64,000 nucleotides of DNA from Nocardia speluncae NBRC 108251. GTDB lineage: Bacteria; Actinomycetota; Actinomycetes; Mycobacteriales; Mycobacteriaceae. The first letter of the stretch is position 1, and each line of letters opens with the position of its first letter. Location of the stretch: assembly GCF_001613245.1 (NCBI RefSeq), contig NZ_BDBZ01000039.1, positions 103,160 through 167,159 of the forward strand. Direction: 5' to 3'. The notes beneath the pieces are model-generated. The model did no database searches and was not told the DNA's origin. It saw nothing but the letters and a program-made list of their open reading frames with translations. Both the position numbers and the translations under genes were made by a program. Positions 33,975 through 43,246 of the stretch are shown piece by piece.

Positions 33975-35456
33975 ATGCGTTGTGTGGTTTTCGGGGCGAC
34001 CGGCTATATCGGTGGCCGTGTGGTGCCCGAGCTGATCGAGGCAGGTCATCAGGTTCGGGTGGTGGCCCGGACGCCGGCTAAATTGGCGGAGGTCCCCTGG
34101 CGGGGTCGGGTCGAGGTGGTCCGCGGTGATGTCACCGTGGACGACGAGGTCCGTGCGTCGGTTGCCGATCAAGAGGTCGTCTACTACCTGGTGCATTCGC
34201 TGACTCGTCGCGACTTTTCCGATGTCGACCGGGAAGCCGCGCGCGTCGTGGCCGCCGCGGCGAGCTCAGCCGGAGTTCGGCGCATCGTCTATCTCGGCGG
34301 CATCGTCCCGCAACACACCACCCTCTCGCGGCACCTCGCCTCTCGCGCCGAGGTAGGAGAGATCCTTAGACAATCCGGTGTCCCCACGGTGGAGTTGCGG
34401 GCGGCGGTGATCATCGGATCCGGCTCGGCCAGTTTCGAGATGCTGCGCTACCTGTCCGAACGTCTTCCCGCCATGGTCACCCCCCGATGGGTGCACAACC
34501 GGATCCAGCCGATCGCCATCCGAGATGTCCTGTACTACCTGGTGCGTGCTGCCGCGTTACCCGCGGAGGTCAATCGCGCGTTCGATATCGGCGGTCCCGA
34601 CGTCCTGACCTACTTGACCATGATGCGCAAATACGCCGCTGTCGCCGGGTTGACTCGTCGCGTGGTCCTGCCGGTCCCGGTCCTCACCCCATGGCTATCG
34701 GCGCAATGGGTCAACCTGGTGACCCCGGTTCCGCGCGCCTTGGCCGTGCCACTCATCGAATCGCTCGTCCACGAAGTCGTCTGCGGCGAACACGACATCT
34801 CCTCTCACATCCCCGAACCCGCCGAGGGCCTGACCCGTTACGAGCGTGCCGTGGAACTGGCGTTGACCCGGATTCGGCACGCCGAGGTACCGACCCGCTG
34901 GTCCGACGCGAGTACATACGGCGCGCCTTCTGATCCGCTGCCCACCGATCCGGCCTGGTCGGGCGGTTCCCTCTACGAGGACCTGCGCGAACTCCACACC
35001 GACGCCGATCCCGACACTTTGTGGGCGGTAGTCGAATCCATCGGCGGCGAGAACGGCTGGTACTCGTTTCCGCTCGCCTGGTCAGCACGTGGGTGGGTCG
35101 ACCGGGTCGCCGGCGGGGTCGGGTTGCGTCGTGGCCGCAAACATCCGCATCGTCTACACGCGGGCGAAGCCTTGGACTGGTGGCGCGTCGAACACATCGA
35201 CCGGCCTCGGTTGCTGCGGCTTCGCGCCGAAATGCAGCTTCCCGGACTGGCATGGCTGGAACTCGGCGTCGAACCCGGCCCCGACGGGGGCTCCTACTAC
35301 CGCCAACGCGCCATCTTTCAACCGCACGGGCTTGCCGGGCACCTCTACTGGAAGGCGATCACACCGTTTCACAATGTGGTGTTCGGCGGCATGGTCCGCA
35401 ACATCACCGGAGCTGCCGAACGCGGCCTTTCCGACACTTCGGCTTCGCCTAGTTGA
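33975..35456 (+). CDS. NAD(P)-dependent epimerase-like protein with DUF2867 domain
   Basis: 493-aa two-domain protein. Residues 1-300 are an atypical SDR with VVFGATGYIGGRVVPELIEA; residues about 320-480 are DUF2867, an SRPBCC-like domain (ESIGGENGWYSFPLAWSARG, LDWWRVEHIDRPRLLRLRAE). A full-length homologue, split by a frameshift, lies at 54429. The ATG at 33975 follows AGGAGAAGGGG. Such proteins occur in actinobacterial light-induced crt loci; the reaction is unknown. Confidence 0.85.
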   Translation: MRCVVFGATGYIGGRVVPELIEAGHQVRVVARTPAKLAEVPWRGRVEVVRGDVTVDDEVRASVADQEVVYYLVHSLTRRDFSDVDREAARVVAAAASSAGVRRIVYLGGIVPQHTTLSRHLASRAEVGEILRQSGVPTVELRAAVIIGSGSASFEMLRYLSERLPAMVTPRWVHNRIQPIAIRDVLYYLVRAAALPAEVNRAFDIGGPDVLTYLTMMRKYAAVAGLTRRVVLPVPVLTPWLSAQWVNLVTPVPRALAVPLIESLVHEVVCGEHDISSHIPEPAEGLTRYERAVELALTRIRHAEVPTRWSDASTYGAPSDPLPTDPAWSGGSLYEDLRELHTDADPDTLWAVVESIGGENGWYSFPLAWSARGWVDRVAGGVGLRRGRKHPHRLHAGEALDWWRVEHIDRPRLLRLRAEMQLPGLAWLELGVEPGPDGGSYYRQRAIFQPHGLAGHLYWKAITPFHNVVFGGMVRNITGAAERGLSDTSASPS

Positions 35457-35479
35457 ACGTTCAACTACCTGGAGGAACC

Positions 35480-36778
35480 TTGGCTCGCTATCTGCTGGCC
35501 GCCAGCACGATCGCCGGACACGTCATGCCGATTCTCCGTGTCGGCACCGACCTAAATCGCCGTGGCCACGATGTATGCATAATGACCGGCCCCGGCTACC
35601 GCGAGCAGGTCCGCCGAGCCGGAATGCGGTTCGCGATGCTGCCACCCGACGCGCACATCCAACCGCCACCCTCGGCGCAACCGAGCAGGCTTCCGCCCCT
35701 CATCCGCCGCTACCTGCGTGGACGCGCCGAACTGCGGTCGATATTCATCGCACCACTGGCGGCGCAAACCGAGGCACTACACGCAGCCCTGCGCCACGAG
35801 CAGGCAGACGCTGTCCTGGTCGATATCGCCTTGACCGGCGCACTCGCACACCTGCTCGCAGGGCCCTCCCGCCCGCCGATCCTGGTCTGTGGCGTCGGCC
35901 CACTGACATTATCGAGCACCGAGACCCCACCGTTCGGAATGGGATGGCCACCGCGGCCATCGAGGAACCACACCACCATGACCTGGGTCGTGCATCACAT
36001 TCTGTTCGCCGGCACACAACGGCGACTCAACCGCGCCCTGCGCCAGATCGGCGTCCGCCGATCGCCGGTGTTCCTCACCGACTGGCCGCGACTGGCCGAC
36101 CGAGTGCTACAGCTGACCGTGCCCGCCTTCGAATACCCCCGCGGCGACCTGCCCGAGACCGTCACATTCACCGGCCCGGTCTTCCCGGACGCACCCGACG
36201 AACCCGTTGCCGCACCCTGGTCGGATCAGCTGAGCAGCGCTCGAACGATCATCCATGTCACCCAAGGAACCTGGGACAATACCGATCTCGGCCAGCTGAT
36301 CGGCCCCACCCTGCGCGCGCTGTCCGATCGCAACGACTGTCTTGTCATCGCCACCACCGGCGGCGGCCCGACCCACACACTGAGCCTCCCGATCCCGGAC
36401 AACGTGTACCTCACCGACTATGTGCCCTACGAGCAACTGCTACCCACCGTGGACCTCATGATCACCAACGGTGGATACGGCGGCGTGCAACACGCCCTGC
36501 GCTACGGCATTCCTCTCATCGTCGCCGGAGAGACCGCGGATAAGGCCGAAGTCGCAGCTCGGGTCGCCTACACCCACACCGGGATCGACCTCGGCACAAC
36601 CTATCCGACACCCGCCGCCATCCACTGCGCGGTCGATCGGATCCTGGCCGACCCGAGTTATCGCACCGCAGCGCACCGGCTACGCCGCGACCTCGTCGCC
36701 GCAACACCACTGGACACAATCGCCGAGGCACTCGCTGACCTCACCGCCAACCCCATCCCACTGGCCGATGCCGAATAA
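35480..36778 (+). CDS. MGT-type glycosyltransferase
   Basis: 432-aa GT-B glycosyltransferase of the macrolide/UDP-glucuronosyl type. N-terminal acceptor domain with STIAGHVMPILRVGTDLNRR; C-terminal donor site with IIHVTQGTWDN, IATTGGGPTHT, VYLTDYVPYEQLLPTVDLMI and TNGGYGGVQHALRYGIPLIV. The TTG at 35480 is taken as start because GGAGGAACC precedes it; the frame is open from 35453. By context it may glycosylate a carotenoid (CrtX-like role), but other acceptors are possible. Confidence 0.87.
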   Translation: MARYLLAASTIAGHVMPILRVGTDLNRRGHDVCIMTGPGYREQVRRAGMRFAMLPPDAHIQPPPSAQPSRLPPLIRRYLRGRAELRSIFIAPLAAQTEALHAALRHEQADAVLVDIALTGALAHLLAGPSRPPILVCGVGPLTLSSTETPPFGMGWPPRPSRNHTTMTWVVHHILFAGTQRRLNRALRQIGVRRSPVFLTDWPRLADRVLQLTVPAFEYPRGDLPETVTFTGPVFPDAPDEPVAAPWSDQLSSARTIIHVTQGTWDNTDLGQLIGPTLRALSDRNDCLVIATTGGGPTHTLSLPIPDNVYLTDYVPYEQLLPTVDLMITNGGYGGVQHALRYGIPLIVAGETADKAEVAARVAYTHTGIDLGTTYPTPAAIHCAVDRILADPSYRTAAHRLRRDLVAATPLDTIAEALADLTANPIPLADAE

Positions 36779-36838
36779 CAAGGACTCCCACCGTGGCCAT
36801 AGACAAATTCGACGCGGGGCTGCCGCACAATTTGGTGA

Positions 36839-37534
36839 ATGGATCGTGAACCCGTGAGCGAGCTGAACAACGCACGAATTCTCGTCTTCGGGGCCAGTGG
36901 TGGGCTCGGAGCGCCTATCACCACCAAACTCGCCCGCGCCGGCGCACGCCTGGCTGTCAGCGGCCGCAACACCGACGCACTCACAGCCACTGGCGCGCAC
37001 ATCATCGCCGCTGACCTGCGGCACGTCGATTCGGCGCGAACTGTGCTGGCCGAAGCAGCAGACAAACTCGGTGGGCTCGACGGGATCGTCATCGCCGCAG
37101 GGGTAGTAGCCTTCGGACCCGCCGCCGAACTCGACGACGATGTGGTCGACGACCTCTTGATCGTCAACTACCTTGCGCCACTGCGCATCATCCGTGAAGC
37201 ATTGACCGTCCTCGAACCTGCGGGGTTCGTCCTCAACATCAGCGCCGTCGTCGCCGACCAGCCGGTCGCGGGCATGTCCGCCTACTCGGCCAGCAAAGCC
37301 GCGATCAGCGCGTTCGTCGCCAGCGTCCGCATCGAGGCACGCCGATCGACAATACGTGTCATCGACGTTCGCCCGCCCCATACCGAAACCGGATTGGCCA
37401 CACATGCGATCGCCGGGAACGCACCGCATCTACCCACCGGCCTGACACCCGATCAGGTCGCCGAACGCATCGTCGCGGCCATCGTGAACGACGAGACCGA
37501 CGTTCCTCCGCCGGAGTTCACTACGAGCTCGTAG
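36839..37534 (+). CDS. Short-chain dehydrogenase/reductase
   Basis: 231-aa classical SDR. Cofactor motif GASGGLG (residues about 18-24), NAG-equivalent IAAGVVA, catalytic Ser in NISAVVADQ and YSASK. The acidic or basic selectivity residue is Arg after strand 2 (SGRN), suggesting NADP(H). The ATG at 36839 or GTG at 36854 may be the start; neither has a strong ribosome binding site. A stray 18-codon frame precedes it at 36793. Substrate unknown. Confidence 0.85.
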   Translation: MDREPVSELNNARILVFGASGGLGAPITTKLARAGARLAVSGRNTDALTATGAHIIAADLRHVDSARTVLAEAADKLGGLDGIVIAAGVVAFGPAAELDDDVVDDLLIVNYLAPLRIIREALTVLEPAGFVLNISAVVADQPVAGMSAYSASKAAISAFVASVRIEARRSTIRVIDVRPPHTETGLATHAIAGNAPHLPTGLTPDQVAERIVAAIVNDETDVPPPEFTTSS

Positions 37535-37552
37535 TCGATGGGTCCGGCTGTC

Positions 37553-37795
37553 TCAGCGCTCACGCAACGTCCCCTCCTCGTCGTCTGTCGGCCGTAGTAC
37601 TTCTGGTCGGTGAACCGCGTCGCCTCCGCTCTTGTCGCTACGCACCCGGTACTGCGGTTCGTCCTCCGACGCGCGGACTGTGCGAGAAGCTGCCTCGGTG
37701 TCGGAGGTGATCTTCTCCTCGACGGTGCCCTCTGCAGTGCTACCGTGACTGTTCCACTCGACCTTGTCACCCGGTTGGAAACTGCGCTTACTCAT
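37553..37795 (-). CDS. DUF2945 (HVA1 family) small protein
   Basis: 80-aa protein starting FQPGDKVEWNSHGSTAEGTV, the family signature of DUF2945, a small Tudor-like beta-barrel. The middle reads YRVRSDKSGGDAVHRPEVLR. The ATG at 37795 has a plausible ribosome binding site. Function unknown; often near stress genes. Confidence 0.85.
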   Translation of the reverse strand: MSKRSFQPGDKVEWNSHGSTAEGTVEEKITSDTEAASRTVRASEDEPQYRVRSDKSGGDAVHRPEVLRPTDDEEGTLRER

Positions 37796-37831
37796 CGGTT
37801 CTCCGTTACTGCGCTCGGCGGCGACTGTGAT

Positions 37832-38293
37832 CTAAGGGTTGGGCCGATCGATCTCACCGCGCCAGTGCCCGGTTTCGGTGCCGCGGGCTTCGATGAAGTG
37901 CTTTAAGCGTTCCATGTCGCTCTTGATGCGGCGGTCGAGAATGCCCAGCTTGTCCGCCACGTTCTCGACGAACCCCTCGGGGTCGATGTCCATCTGTGCG
38001 GTGACCCGGCTGGTGGTATTGCCGAGCCGGTGGAAGGTGATGACTCCGGCGTGCTGCGGCCCCTCGTCGGACTTCCAGGCAATCCGCTCCTCGGGATGCT
38101 GTTCGGTAATGGTGGCGTCGAAGGCCCGCGTCGCCCCGGCGACGGTGATGGTCCAGCGGGTATGGGTGGCGTCCAGCTGCTCGATTCGGTCCACTCCGGT
38201 CATGAACTCGGGGAACGATTCGAACTGGGTCCACTGGTTGTAGGCGACGTCGACAGGAACATCCACGTCCACGGTTTCGATCACGGTGCTCAT
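37832..38293 (-). CDS. SRPBCC-family protein (polyketide cyclase/dehydrase-like)
   Basis: 153-aa single-domain START-like protein: VDVPVDVAYNQWTQFESFPE, FMTGVDRIEQLD, ERIAWKSDEGPQHAGVITFH, the usual pattern of the cyclase/dehydrase family. The start at 38293 follows GGAGAGCCAACT; the upstream frame is not supported. It is downstream of a LitR/CarH-like repeat site (38363). No catalytic role can be assigned; such proteins bind lipids or isoprenoids. Confidence 0.88.
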   Translation of the reverse strand: MSTVIETVDVDVPVDVAYNQWTQFESFPEFMTGVDRIEQLDATHTRWTITVAGATRAFDATITEQHPEERIAWKSDEGPQHAGVITFHRLGNTTSRVTAQMDIDPEGFVENVADKLGILDRRIKSDMERLKHFIEARGTETGHWRGEIDRPNP

Positions 38294-38362
38294 AGTTGGC
38301 TCTCCTTCCGCGTGACGGTTACGCCGCCTCGCATACCACGCCTCCATCAATCCACACACAAT

Positions 38363-38384
38363 GATGCAAAAACGCTTCAATTTT
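38363..38384. promoter_or_regulatory. LitR/CarH-like 11-bp repeat upstream of SRPBCC gene
   Basis: GATGCAAAAAC is followed by GCTTCAATTTT in the same 11-bp register, 70-91 bases upstream of the SRPBCC gene. The second unit is weaker than at other sites. The region to 38586 holds no gene. Confidence 0.4.
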
Positions 38385-38586
38385 TTGTTTCGGTCACGCC
38401 TCCACAGGTGGTCGGCCAATCGACAGTGCCGATCACCGGGGCACGCAGCAACGTCGCACCAGCTGAGAGGTCACGACATCGGTGCAGGTGGGTCTACGTA
38501 TCGGTGAACAGCAAAATCGCCACACTGAGCGCTCGTCTCAGTTTCCGGCCCCGTGTGGGGCGTCACCGCAGAACTTCAGGGCATTA

Positions 38587-39666
38587 CTATTCGGCCTTGT
38601 GCGACCGGTCCTTGCTGAGCGCTGCGGTTGGCCGTTTGGTGCGGTCGAGCGGTCGCGGTTCTTGTGTGCGCTGGTGGTAGCGGCGTTCGGCGTAGGCGAG
38701 GTCGTCGTCCCAGAGCCGGGTCGCGGTGTGCGCCATCATCGGACGTAGAAGGCGGGTGAGGTGGCGGGCGCGGGCGAAGCCGGGGCGGGTGGAGTCGGCG
38801 ATGACGGCTTCGATCACAGCAGTGCGTGGCAGTCCGTCGGGACCGGGACCGAGTGGTGTGGCGTGGGTTTCGACAACGCTGCCCACTCCTTCGCCGTCGA
38901 TGATGCGCATCGTGACGGTCCGGGGTTCCGGACTGGTGAACTCGGCGGTGACGGGAACGCCGAGCCGGCGGCCGACCCGGAAAGTGACCGCCACCAGAAA
39001 CCGGTCGTCGAAATCGGTTGACTCGCGGTGAAGCGGCGGAGATGCGAGTACTTCGAGGTGAGCAAACGAGTACGGATGGAACCAGGCGCCGTGCCAGGGG
39101 TCGAGTCGGTTGGCAACGACATCGTCCGGTTCGCACACTCCGCTGAGGGTCGCGACTGCCGCGATGGCGCGATGCGCAGGCGGGCGGGCGCCGAGAACAG
39201 GTGTCTCGAGCGGGCTACCACCGCCGATATGGTCGAGGCGGACCCACACCAGGACGCCATCATCGTGGCACGGTAGTGGTGTCCAGCCGGGCACCCCGCT
39301 GTTGTCCAGCCGCAGCCCGTGCCATTGGCACACAAGGGCACCGCAGTCGATGTGTGCCTGCGCCATCGGTGCGCCCATGTGCGGGCACGCTCCCGGACCT
39401 ACGGCGAGTCGTTGGCGTCGGTCGCGCCATGCCACGAGTTCGACCCCGGCGATGGTGAATCCGAACGGGCGGTCGGTACGAATGTCTCGGCTGGCGGCGA
39501 AGACGTACCAGTTCCCGGACGGGCGTTGCTGTGCGCGTCGGAGTATGGCGGCGATGAGGGCGGGTTTCGCGGCGTGATAGGTGGGTGGCTGGTCTATCCA
39601 GTGCCCGACGTCGAGGGGTTGCAGGGGCCATCGATCGGGCCATCGTCGAAACAGGAGGTTGTTCAT
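38587..39666 (-). CDS. Rieske [2Fe-2S] protein with DUF5914-type C-terminus
   Basis: 359-aa protein. The Rieske cluster site is CPHMGAP (Cys, His) and CQWHGL (Cys, His), residues about 90-115. The C-terminal 200 residues are an unrecognised alpha/beta region (DUF5914-like) rather than a normal ring-hydroxylase catalytic domain. The ATG overlaps the crtU stop (ATGA). Being last of the crt operon, it probably modifies or helps process the carotenoid (for example ring hydroxylation), which is inference. Confidence 0.8.
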   Translation of the reverse strand: MNNLLFRRWPDRWPLQPLDVGHWIDQPPTYHAAKPALIAAILRRAQQRPSGNWYVFAASRDIRTDRPFGFTIAGVELVAWRDRRQRLAVGPGACPHMGAPMAQAHIDCGALVCQWHGLRLDNSGVPGWTPLPCHDDGVLVWVRLDHIGGGSPLETPVLGARPPAHRAIAAVATLSGVCEPDDVVANRLDPWHGAWFHPYSFAHLEVLASPPLHRESTDFDDRFLVAVTFRVGRRLGVPVTAEFTSPEPRTVTMRIIDGEGVGSVVETHATPLGPGPDGLPRTAVIEAVIADSTRPGFARARHLTRLLRPMMAHTATRLWDDDLAYAERRYHQRTQEPRPLDRTKRPTAALSKDRSHKAE

Positions 39667-41240
39667 CGCAGGTCCTCGGCAGGGCTGGTTGCCGCTGCGT
39701 AGCGGGTAGCGAGTCGGCGCAGCAGGGCGTTGCGACCGCTGGTCGGCACGGTGTACAGGTCGTGGCCGGGTAACCCCCATTGAGTGAGCAAGGCGTTCGC
39801 CGCTGCCCATCCGGTGGTCGCGGCGCGTTCCATCAACGCGACGGGCAGGTCGATGCGGATGCCGTCGCCGGCCAGCACGAGCCCGTCGTGTGGTGTGCGG
39901 ACGGTGGGACGGTGTGCGTGGTCGCCGACGCCGAACAGGGGGCAGTCCTGGTTCCATTGCAGGTGTTCGCCGAGGATTTGGGCGTCGGCGGTTTCCGGGT
40001 ACAGGTCGTGCAACCGGGCGCGCAACCGAGCGCGGATATCGTGTTCTTGGTTCGGTGTGCGCCGCTCAGGCAGCGCATAGGCGTGGAGTTCCAGCACGGC
40101 GCCGTTGTGGCTCTCAGCCCATGTGCGCGCTTGTTGCTCGTAGTGGTTGACCACGCTGACGTTGTCGAGCGGGGTGAGGCCGCCGGTGGCCAGGAAGGCT
40201 GGGCGATGCGGTGCGACCGGCTTGTTCAGCCAGATCCGGTACACCAGAAACGATGGCGCGCTGCGTAGCTGCCCGATCGATTCCCGCCATGCGCGGTCGC
40301 CGAGTCGCGGTGATTGTTCGACGATGGCCCGGAGTCCGGTGACGTCGGTGGCGAGTACGACGGCGTCGGCGGCGCTGTCGCGGCCGTCTTGCTCGCGCAC
40401 CCGGAAGGCGCGGTCGCCACCGGTTTCTACGGTGGTGACCGTGGCGCCGGTGCGGATCCGGACGTCGTGTGAGCTGAGGTAGTCGCGCAGCGGCGACCAC
40501 AGTGCGGTGTCGTAGTTCGAGGTGGGGACGTCGAACAGCAGGCCTTCGCTGGAGCCGAGGAAGTAGATGTGGAACATGGTCGCCAGCTCGGCAGCCGAGA
40601 GCTGGGTGGGTGGGGCGAAGAAGCTGCGGGAGAACACATCGAAGGCGAGATGGCGCGCGGTCGCGGGGAAGTTGATTCGCTGCAGAAAGGTTTCGGCATC
40701 GAGGTGGTCGAGCTGGTCGTAGATGCCCGGCACGGACACCGCCGCCAGCGGCGCCGCGGCGCGCGCGTCGATGCGGCGCAGGTCGTGTAGTGGGAAGGTG
40801 GGGCTGCGGGCGGCGAAGGCGAGGGCGTTCCATGGTGGGGTGCGGGGCAGGCGTCGGAAGGTGTCGTGCCGTCCGTGCCCGTCGACGAGGGGGTAGTCGT
40901 CGATCGCCCGCAGCCGGTGCAGTTGTGGGTCGGTGCGGCGTAGCAGTGCGCGTAGGTTGTAGTACTGGCGGAAGAAGGCGTGGAATCCACGGTTGACCGT
41001 GATGGGTGTGCCGTCGGGCAGGTTGTCGGTCCAGCCGCCGACCCGGCCGCCGAGGTGCGCTCGGCGTTCGATGATTTCCACCGCGATGCCTCGTTCGGCG
41101 AGTCCTGTTGCCGCGGTGAGCCCGGCGATACCGGCGCCGGCGATCACGACGCGTGGGCGGTGGTCGAGGCGTCTGCTGTTGCGGGCCTGTGGGGCGCGAT
41201 GGTGTACGACGCGGCGGTCGCGGCCGAAGTCGGCACGCAT
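39663..41240 (-). CDS. crtU: Carotene desaturase/methyltransferase, CrtU-like (isorenieratene synthase type)
   Basis: 525-aa FAD protein. Dinucleotide fold VVIAGAGIAGLTAATGLAER then ERRAHLGGRVGGW; C-terminal GDGIRIDLPVALMERAATTG matches the CrtU/CruE family, which aromatises beta-rings to phi-rings with methyl migration. Its neighbours crtT and crtYc/d fit an isorenieratene-type pathway as in Streptomyces. The ATG at 41240 overlaps the crtT stop by one base. Confidence 0.85.
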   Translation of the reverse strand: MRADFGRDRRVVHHRAPQARNSRRLDHRPRVVIAGAGIAGLTAATGLAERGIAVEIIERRAHLGGRVGGWTDNLPDGTPITVNRGFHAFFRQYYNLRALLRRTDPQLHRLRAIDDYPLVDGHGRHDTFRRLPRTPPWNALAFAARSPTFPLHDLRRIDARAAAPLAAVSVPGIYDQLDHLDAETFLQRINFPATARHLAFDVFSRSFFAPPTQLSAAELATMFHIYFLGSSEGLLFDVPTSNYDTALWSPLRDYLSSHDVRIRTGATVTTVETGGDRAFRVREQDGRDSAADAVVLATDVTGLRAIVEQSPRLGDRAWRESIGQLRSAPSFLVYRIWLNKPVAPHRPAFLATGGLTPLDNVSVVNHYEQQARTWAESHNGAVLELHAYALPERRTPNQEHDIRARLRARLHDLYPETADAQILGEHLQWNQDCPLFGVGDHAHRPTVRTPHDGLVLAGDGIRIDLPVALMERAATTGWAAANALLTQWGLPGHDLYTVPTSGRNALLRRLATRYAAATSPAEDLR

Positions 41241-42001
41241 TACGGTGTCCTTCCTGATTCGGAGCCGGGCCGCGGCACGGTCGCGGTGAGGGTGTGCACG
41301 ATGCCGTGCTGCCACCCGGGCACGGTGGCCGCCCGGATCCCGGTGAAGCCGTTTACATGCAGCCGTGCCCGGAGCTGGGGCACACTGTCGAACGCGGTTA
41401 CGCTGCGACGCAGGTGCCGATACAGGGTGGTGTCGCCGGTGAGCAGCGCGCCCAATGGAATGATCACTGCGCCGCATACGATATTCCAGACCAGGCGGGC
41501 CGGCAGTGATCCGCGCACCGAATACTCGTGCAATGCGAGCGGGGCACCGGGACGCAGCAGCGCCGCGAACGCGCGCAGCTGGGCGTCGGGGTCGGCGAGG
41601 TTGCGCAGCAGATACGCGGCGAAGATCCCGTCGAAACGGCCGCCGGAGCCCGTCGTGTCCAGGTCTTCGATGCGGGTGTGGTGGAACCGCACTGTCGAGG
41701 GCCAGGACTTCGCGCGGGCGCGGGCAAGCATCTGTTCCGATGCATCGACCGCGACGATCTCGGCGTCCGGGGCGACCGACAGCAGTGCCGCGGTCGAAGC
41801 GCCGGTACCGCAGCCCGCGTCGAGCAGCCGCAGCCCCGCGCCGCCGGCGGGTAGCTGCATACGCTGTGCCGACAGACGTAGATGCTTGTGATAGCCGGGG
41901 TTGAATCCGACGAGCCGGTCGTATTCGGCGGCGCCGTGATCGAACGTGGTCGGCACCTGGTCGCGTGGGAGCCCGTTCGGGCCGAGTCGTCCGCCGCTCA
42001 C
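41240..42001 (-). CDS. crtT: SAM-dependent methyltransferase, CrtT-like
   Basis: 253-aa class I methyltransferase with the SAM-binding motif LLDAGCGTGASTAALLS and later motifs EIVAVDASEQML and IFAAYLLRNLADP. It sits between the lycopene cyclase and crtU, as crtT does in Streptomyces crt clusters, where its role is not fully settled. The GTG start overlaps the crtYd stop (GTGA). Confidence 0.82.
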   Translation of the reverse strand: MSGGRLGPNGLPRDQVPTTFDHGAAEYDRLVGFNPGYHKHLRLSAQRMQLPAGGAGLRLLDAGCGTGASTAALLSVAPDAEIVAVDASEQMLARARAKSWPSTVRFHHTRIEDLDTTGSGGRFDGIFAAYLLRNLADPDAQLRAFAALLRPGAPLALHEYSVRGSLPARLVWNIVCGAVIIPLGALLTGDTTLYRHLRRSVTAFDSVPQLRARLHVNGFTGIRAATVPGWQHGIVHTLTATVPRPGSESGRTP

Positions 42002-42339
42002 GGCGCTACCTTCCGGCCGGTGCGGTGTTCTATTCGGCGGCGGCGCTCCCACCACAGCAGCACCGCGGTCACCATCGCGAAACCGAACAGGAAGTCTTCG
42101 ACCGGGATATCCCACGGAAAACGGATCCCGGTGATGTGTTCTTCGTTGTAGAGCACGAGCGGTGCACTGAGTTTGGTGAGCCAGCCGTCGACCGGGATCT
42201 GGAAGCCCAGCACGATCGTCAGGGTCAGCCAGTATTCGAGCCGCCGGAACAGGCCGGTGTGCAGAACTGCCAGTTCCCACCCGCATACCGCCGCAGCGGC
42301 GACGACCGCGGGGAGGGTGTATCCGATACCGGTTATCAT
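41998..42339 (-). CDS. crtYd: Lycopene cyclase subunit CrtYd
   Basis: 113-aa membrane protein with three helices and the family motif DIPVEDFLFGFAMV. It is half of a heterodimeric actinobacterial lycopene beta-cyclase. The ATG at 42339 overlaps the crtYc stop (ATGA). The pair cyclises both ends of lycopene in most actinobacteria. Confidence 0.9.
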   Translation of the reverse strand: MITGIGYTLPAVVAAAAVCGWELAVLHTGLFRRLEYWLTLTIVLGFQIPVDGWLTKLSAPLVLYNEEHITGIRFPWDIPVEDFLFGFAMVTAVLLWWERRRRIEHRTGRKVAP

Positions 42340-42689
42340 GTCGACTCCTGCTGGGCGTTCGGGCTCACGCGGCGGCGCCGCACACGGTCCAGGATCGCCT
42401 CGACCGCGCCGTAGGTGAGCAATGCGCACAGCGGGATAACCAGAAAGAACACCAGCTCCTCGACCGGTATATTCCCCGGCAGAAGCCATCCGGTGAGATA
42501 ACGCGGACTGTAGCTCCACACATCGGCGGCGATCGCGATCGCATCCCACACCAGCAGTATGCCTGCGACCGGCAGCACACTGCGGGCAACACGCGCCGGG
42601 CGCCGGTAGACCCCGTCTCCGAAGAATTCCAGCGGTGCGGTCACCGCGAGACACAACCCCATCACGATCAAGTACTGCCAGCGATCCAC
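42336..42689 (-). CDS. crtYc: Lycopene cyclase subunit CrtYc
   Basis: 117-aa membrane protein with three helices and the paired motif NIPVEELVFFLVIPL. It is the partner of CrtYd. The GTG at 42689 follows GGAAGGGGGCTGA; the idi stop is at 42692-42694, just before it. A long upstream frame is the shadow of idi. Confidence 0.9.
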   Translation of the reverse strand: MDRWQYLIVMGLCLAVTAPLEFFGDGVYRRPARVARSVLPVAGILLVWDAIAIAADVWSYSPRYLTGWLLPGNIPVEELVFFLVIPLCALLTYGAVEAILDRVRRRRVSPNAQQEST

Positions 42690-42691
42690 AC

Positions 42692-43246
42692 TCAGCCCCC
42701 TTCCGTCCACCGGCTGAACCCGGGCGCCGCGGCGAGCTGCGGCACCTGGTCGGCTGCCCACGGGCTGATCGGCCAGCGCAATGCGGCGGCGGCGACGAAG
42801 TCGGACCACGGCACCCAGCGCCAGTCCATGACCTCGGCGGCGTCGGCCTGCACCGGTCCATCGGCGCGGGCGCAGAATACCGGGCAGAGTTCGTTCTCCA
42901 TGGTCCCGTCAGGTGCGGTGGCCGAATACCGGAACCGCGGCAATAGGCATGTCGGTGTGTCGATGCCCAGCGCCAGTTCTTCGCGTACCCGGCGCCGTAC
43001 GGCGTCGCCTGCTGATTCGTCGGGTGCCGGATGCCCGCAGCATGAGTTCGTCCACACTCCCGGCCACGTCCGTTTGCTCATTGCCCGGCGCGTGACGAGA
43101 AGTCGACCGCGTCCGTCGAACAGGTAGCAGGAGAACCCGAGATGTAGTGGCGTCTTCGTGTGGTGCACCAGTGTTTTCGGCATCGATCCGGCGGGTTTGC
43201 CGCCGTCGTCGAGCAGCACCACGTGCTCCTCGCGTCGCCCGTTCAT
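42692..43246 (-). CDS. idi: Isopentenyl-diphosphate delta-isomerase, type I
   Basis: 184-aa Nudix-fold isomerase that balances IPP and DMAPP. The active-site region TNSCCGHP (catalytic Cys), HLGFSCYLFD, RRRVREELAL (Nudix-type Glu) and MENELCPVFCA are all visible. It starts at an ATG overlapping the crtB stop (ATGA). Its position within the crt operon supplies precursor for CrtE. Confidence 0.95.
   Translation of the reverse strand: MNGRREEHVVLLDDGGKPAGSMPKTLVHHTKTPLHLGFSCYLFDGRGRLLVTRRAMSKRTWPGVWTNSCCGHPAPDESAGDAVRRRVREELALGIDTPTCLLPRFRYSATAPDGTMENELCPVFCARADGPVQADAAEVMDWRWVPWSDFVAAAALRWPISPWAADQVPQLAAAPGFSRWTEGG

Noticed and set aside
35089..36543. 484-codon plus-strand frame across the epimerase and glycosyltransferase genes
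   Set aside because: Arg/Pro/Thr-rich shadow of two genes with better motifs in other frames.
36793..36849. 18-codon GTG frame before the SDR gene
   Set aside because: Weak ribosome binding site and no conservation evidence; noted only in the SDR entry.
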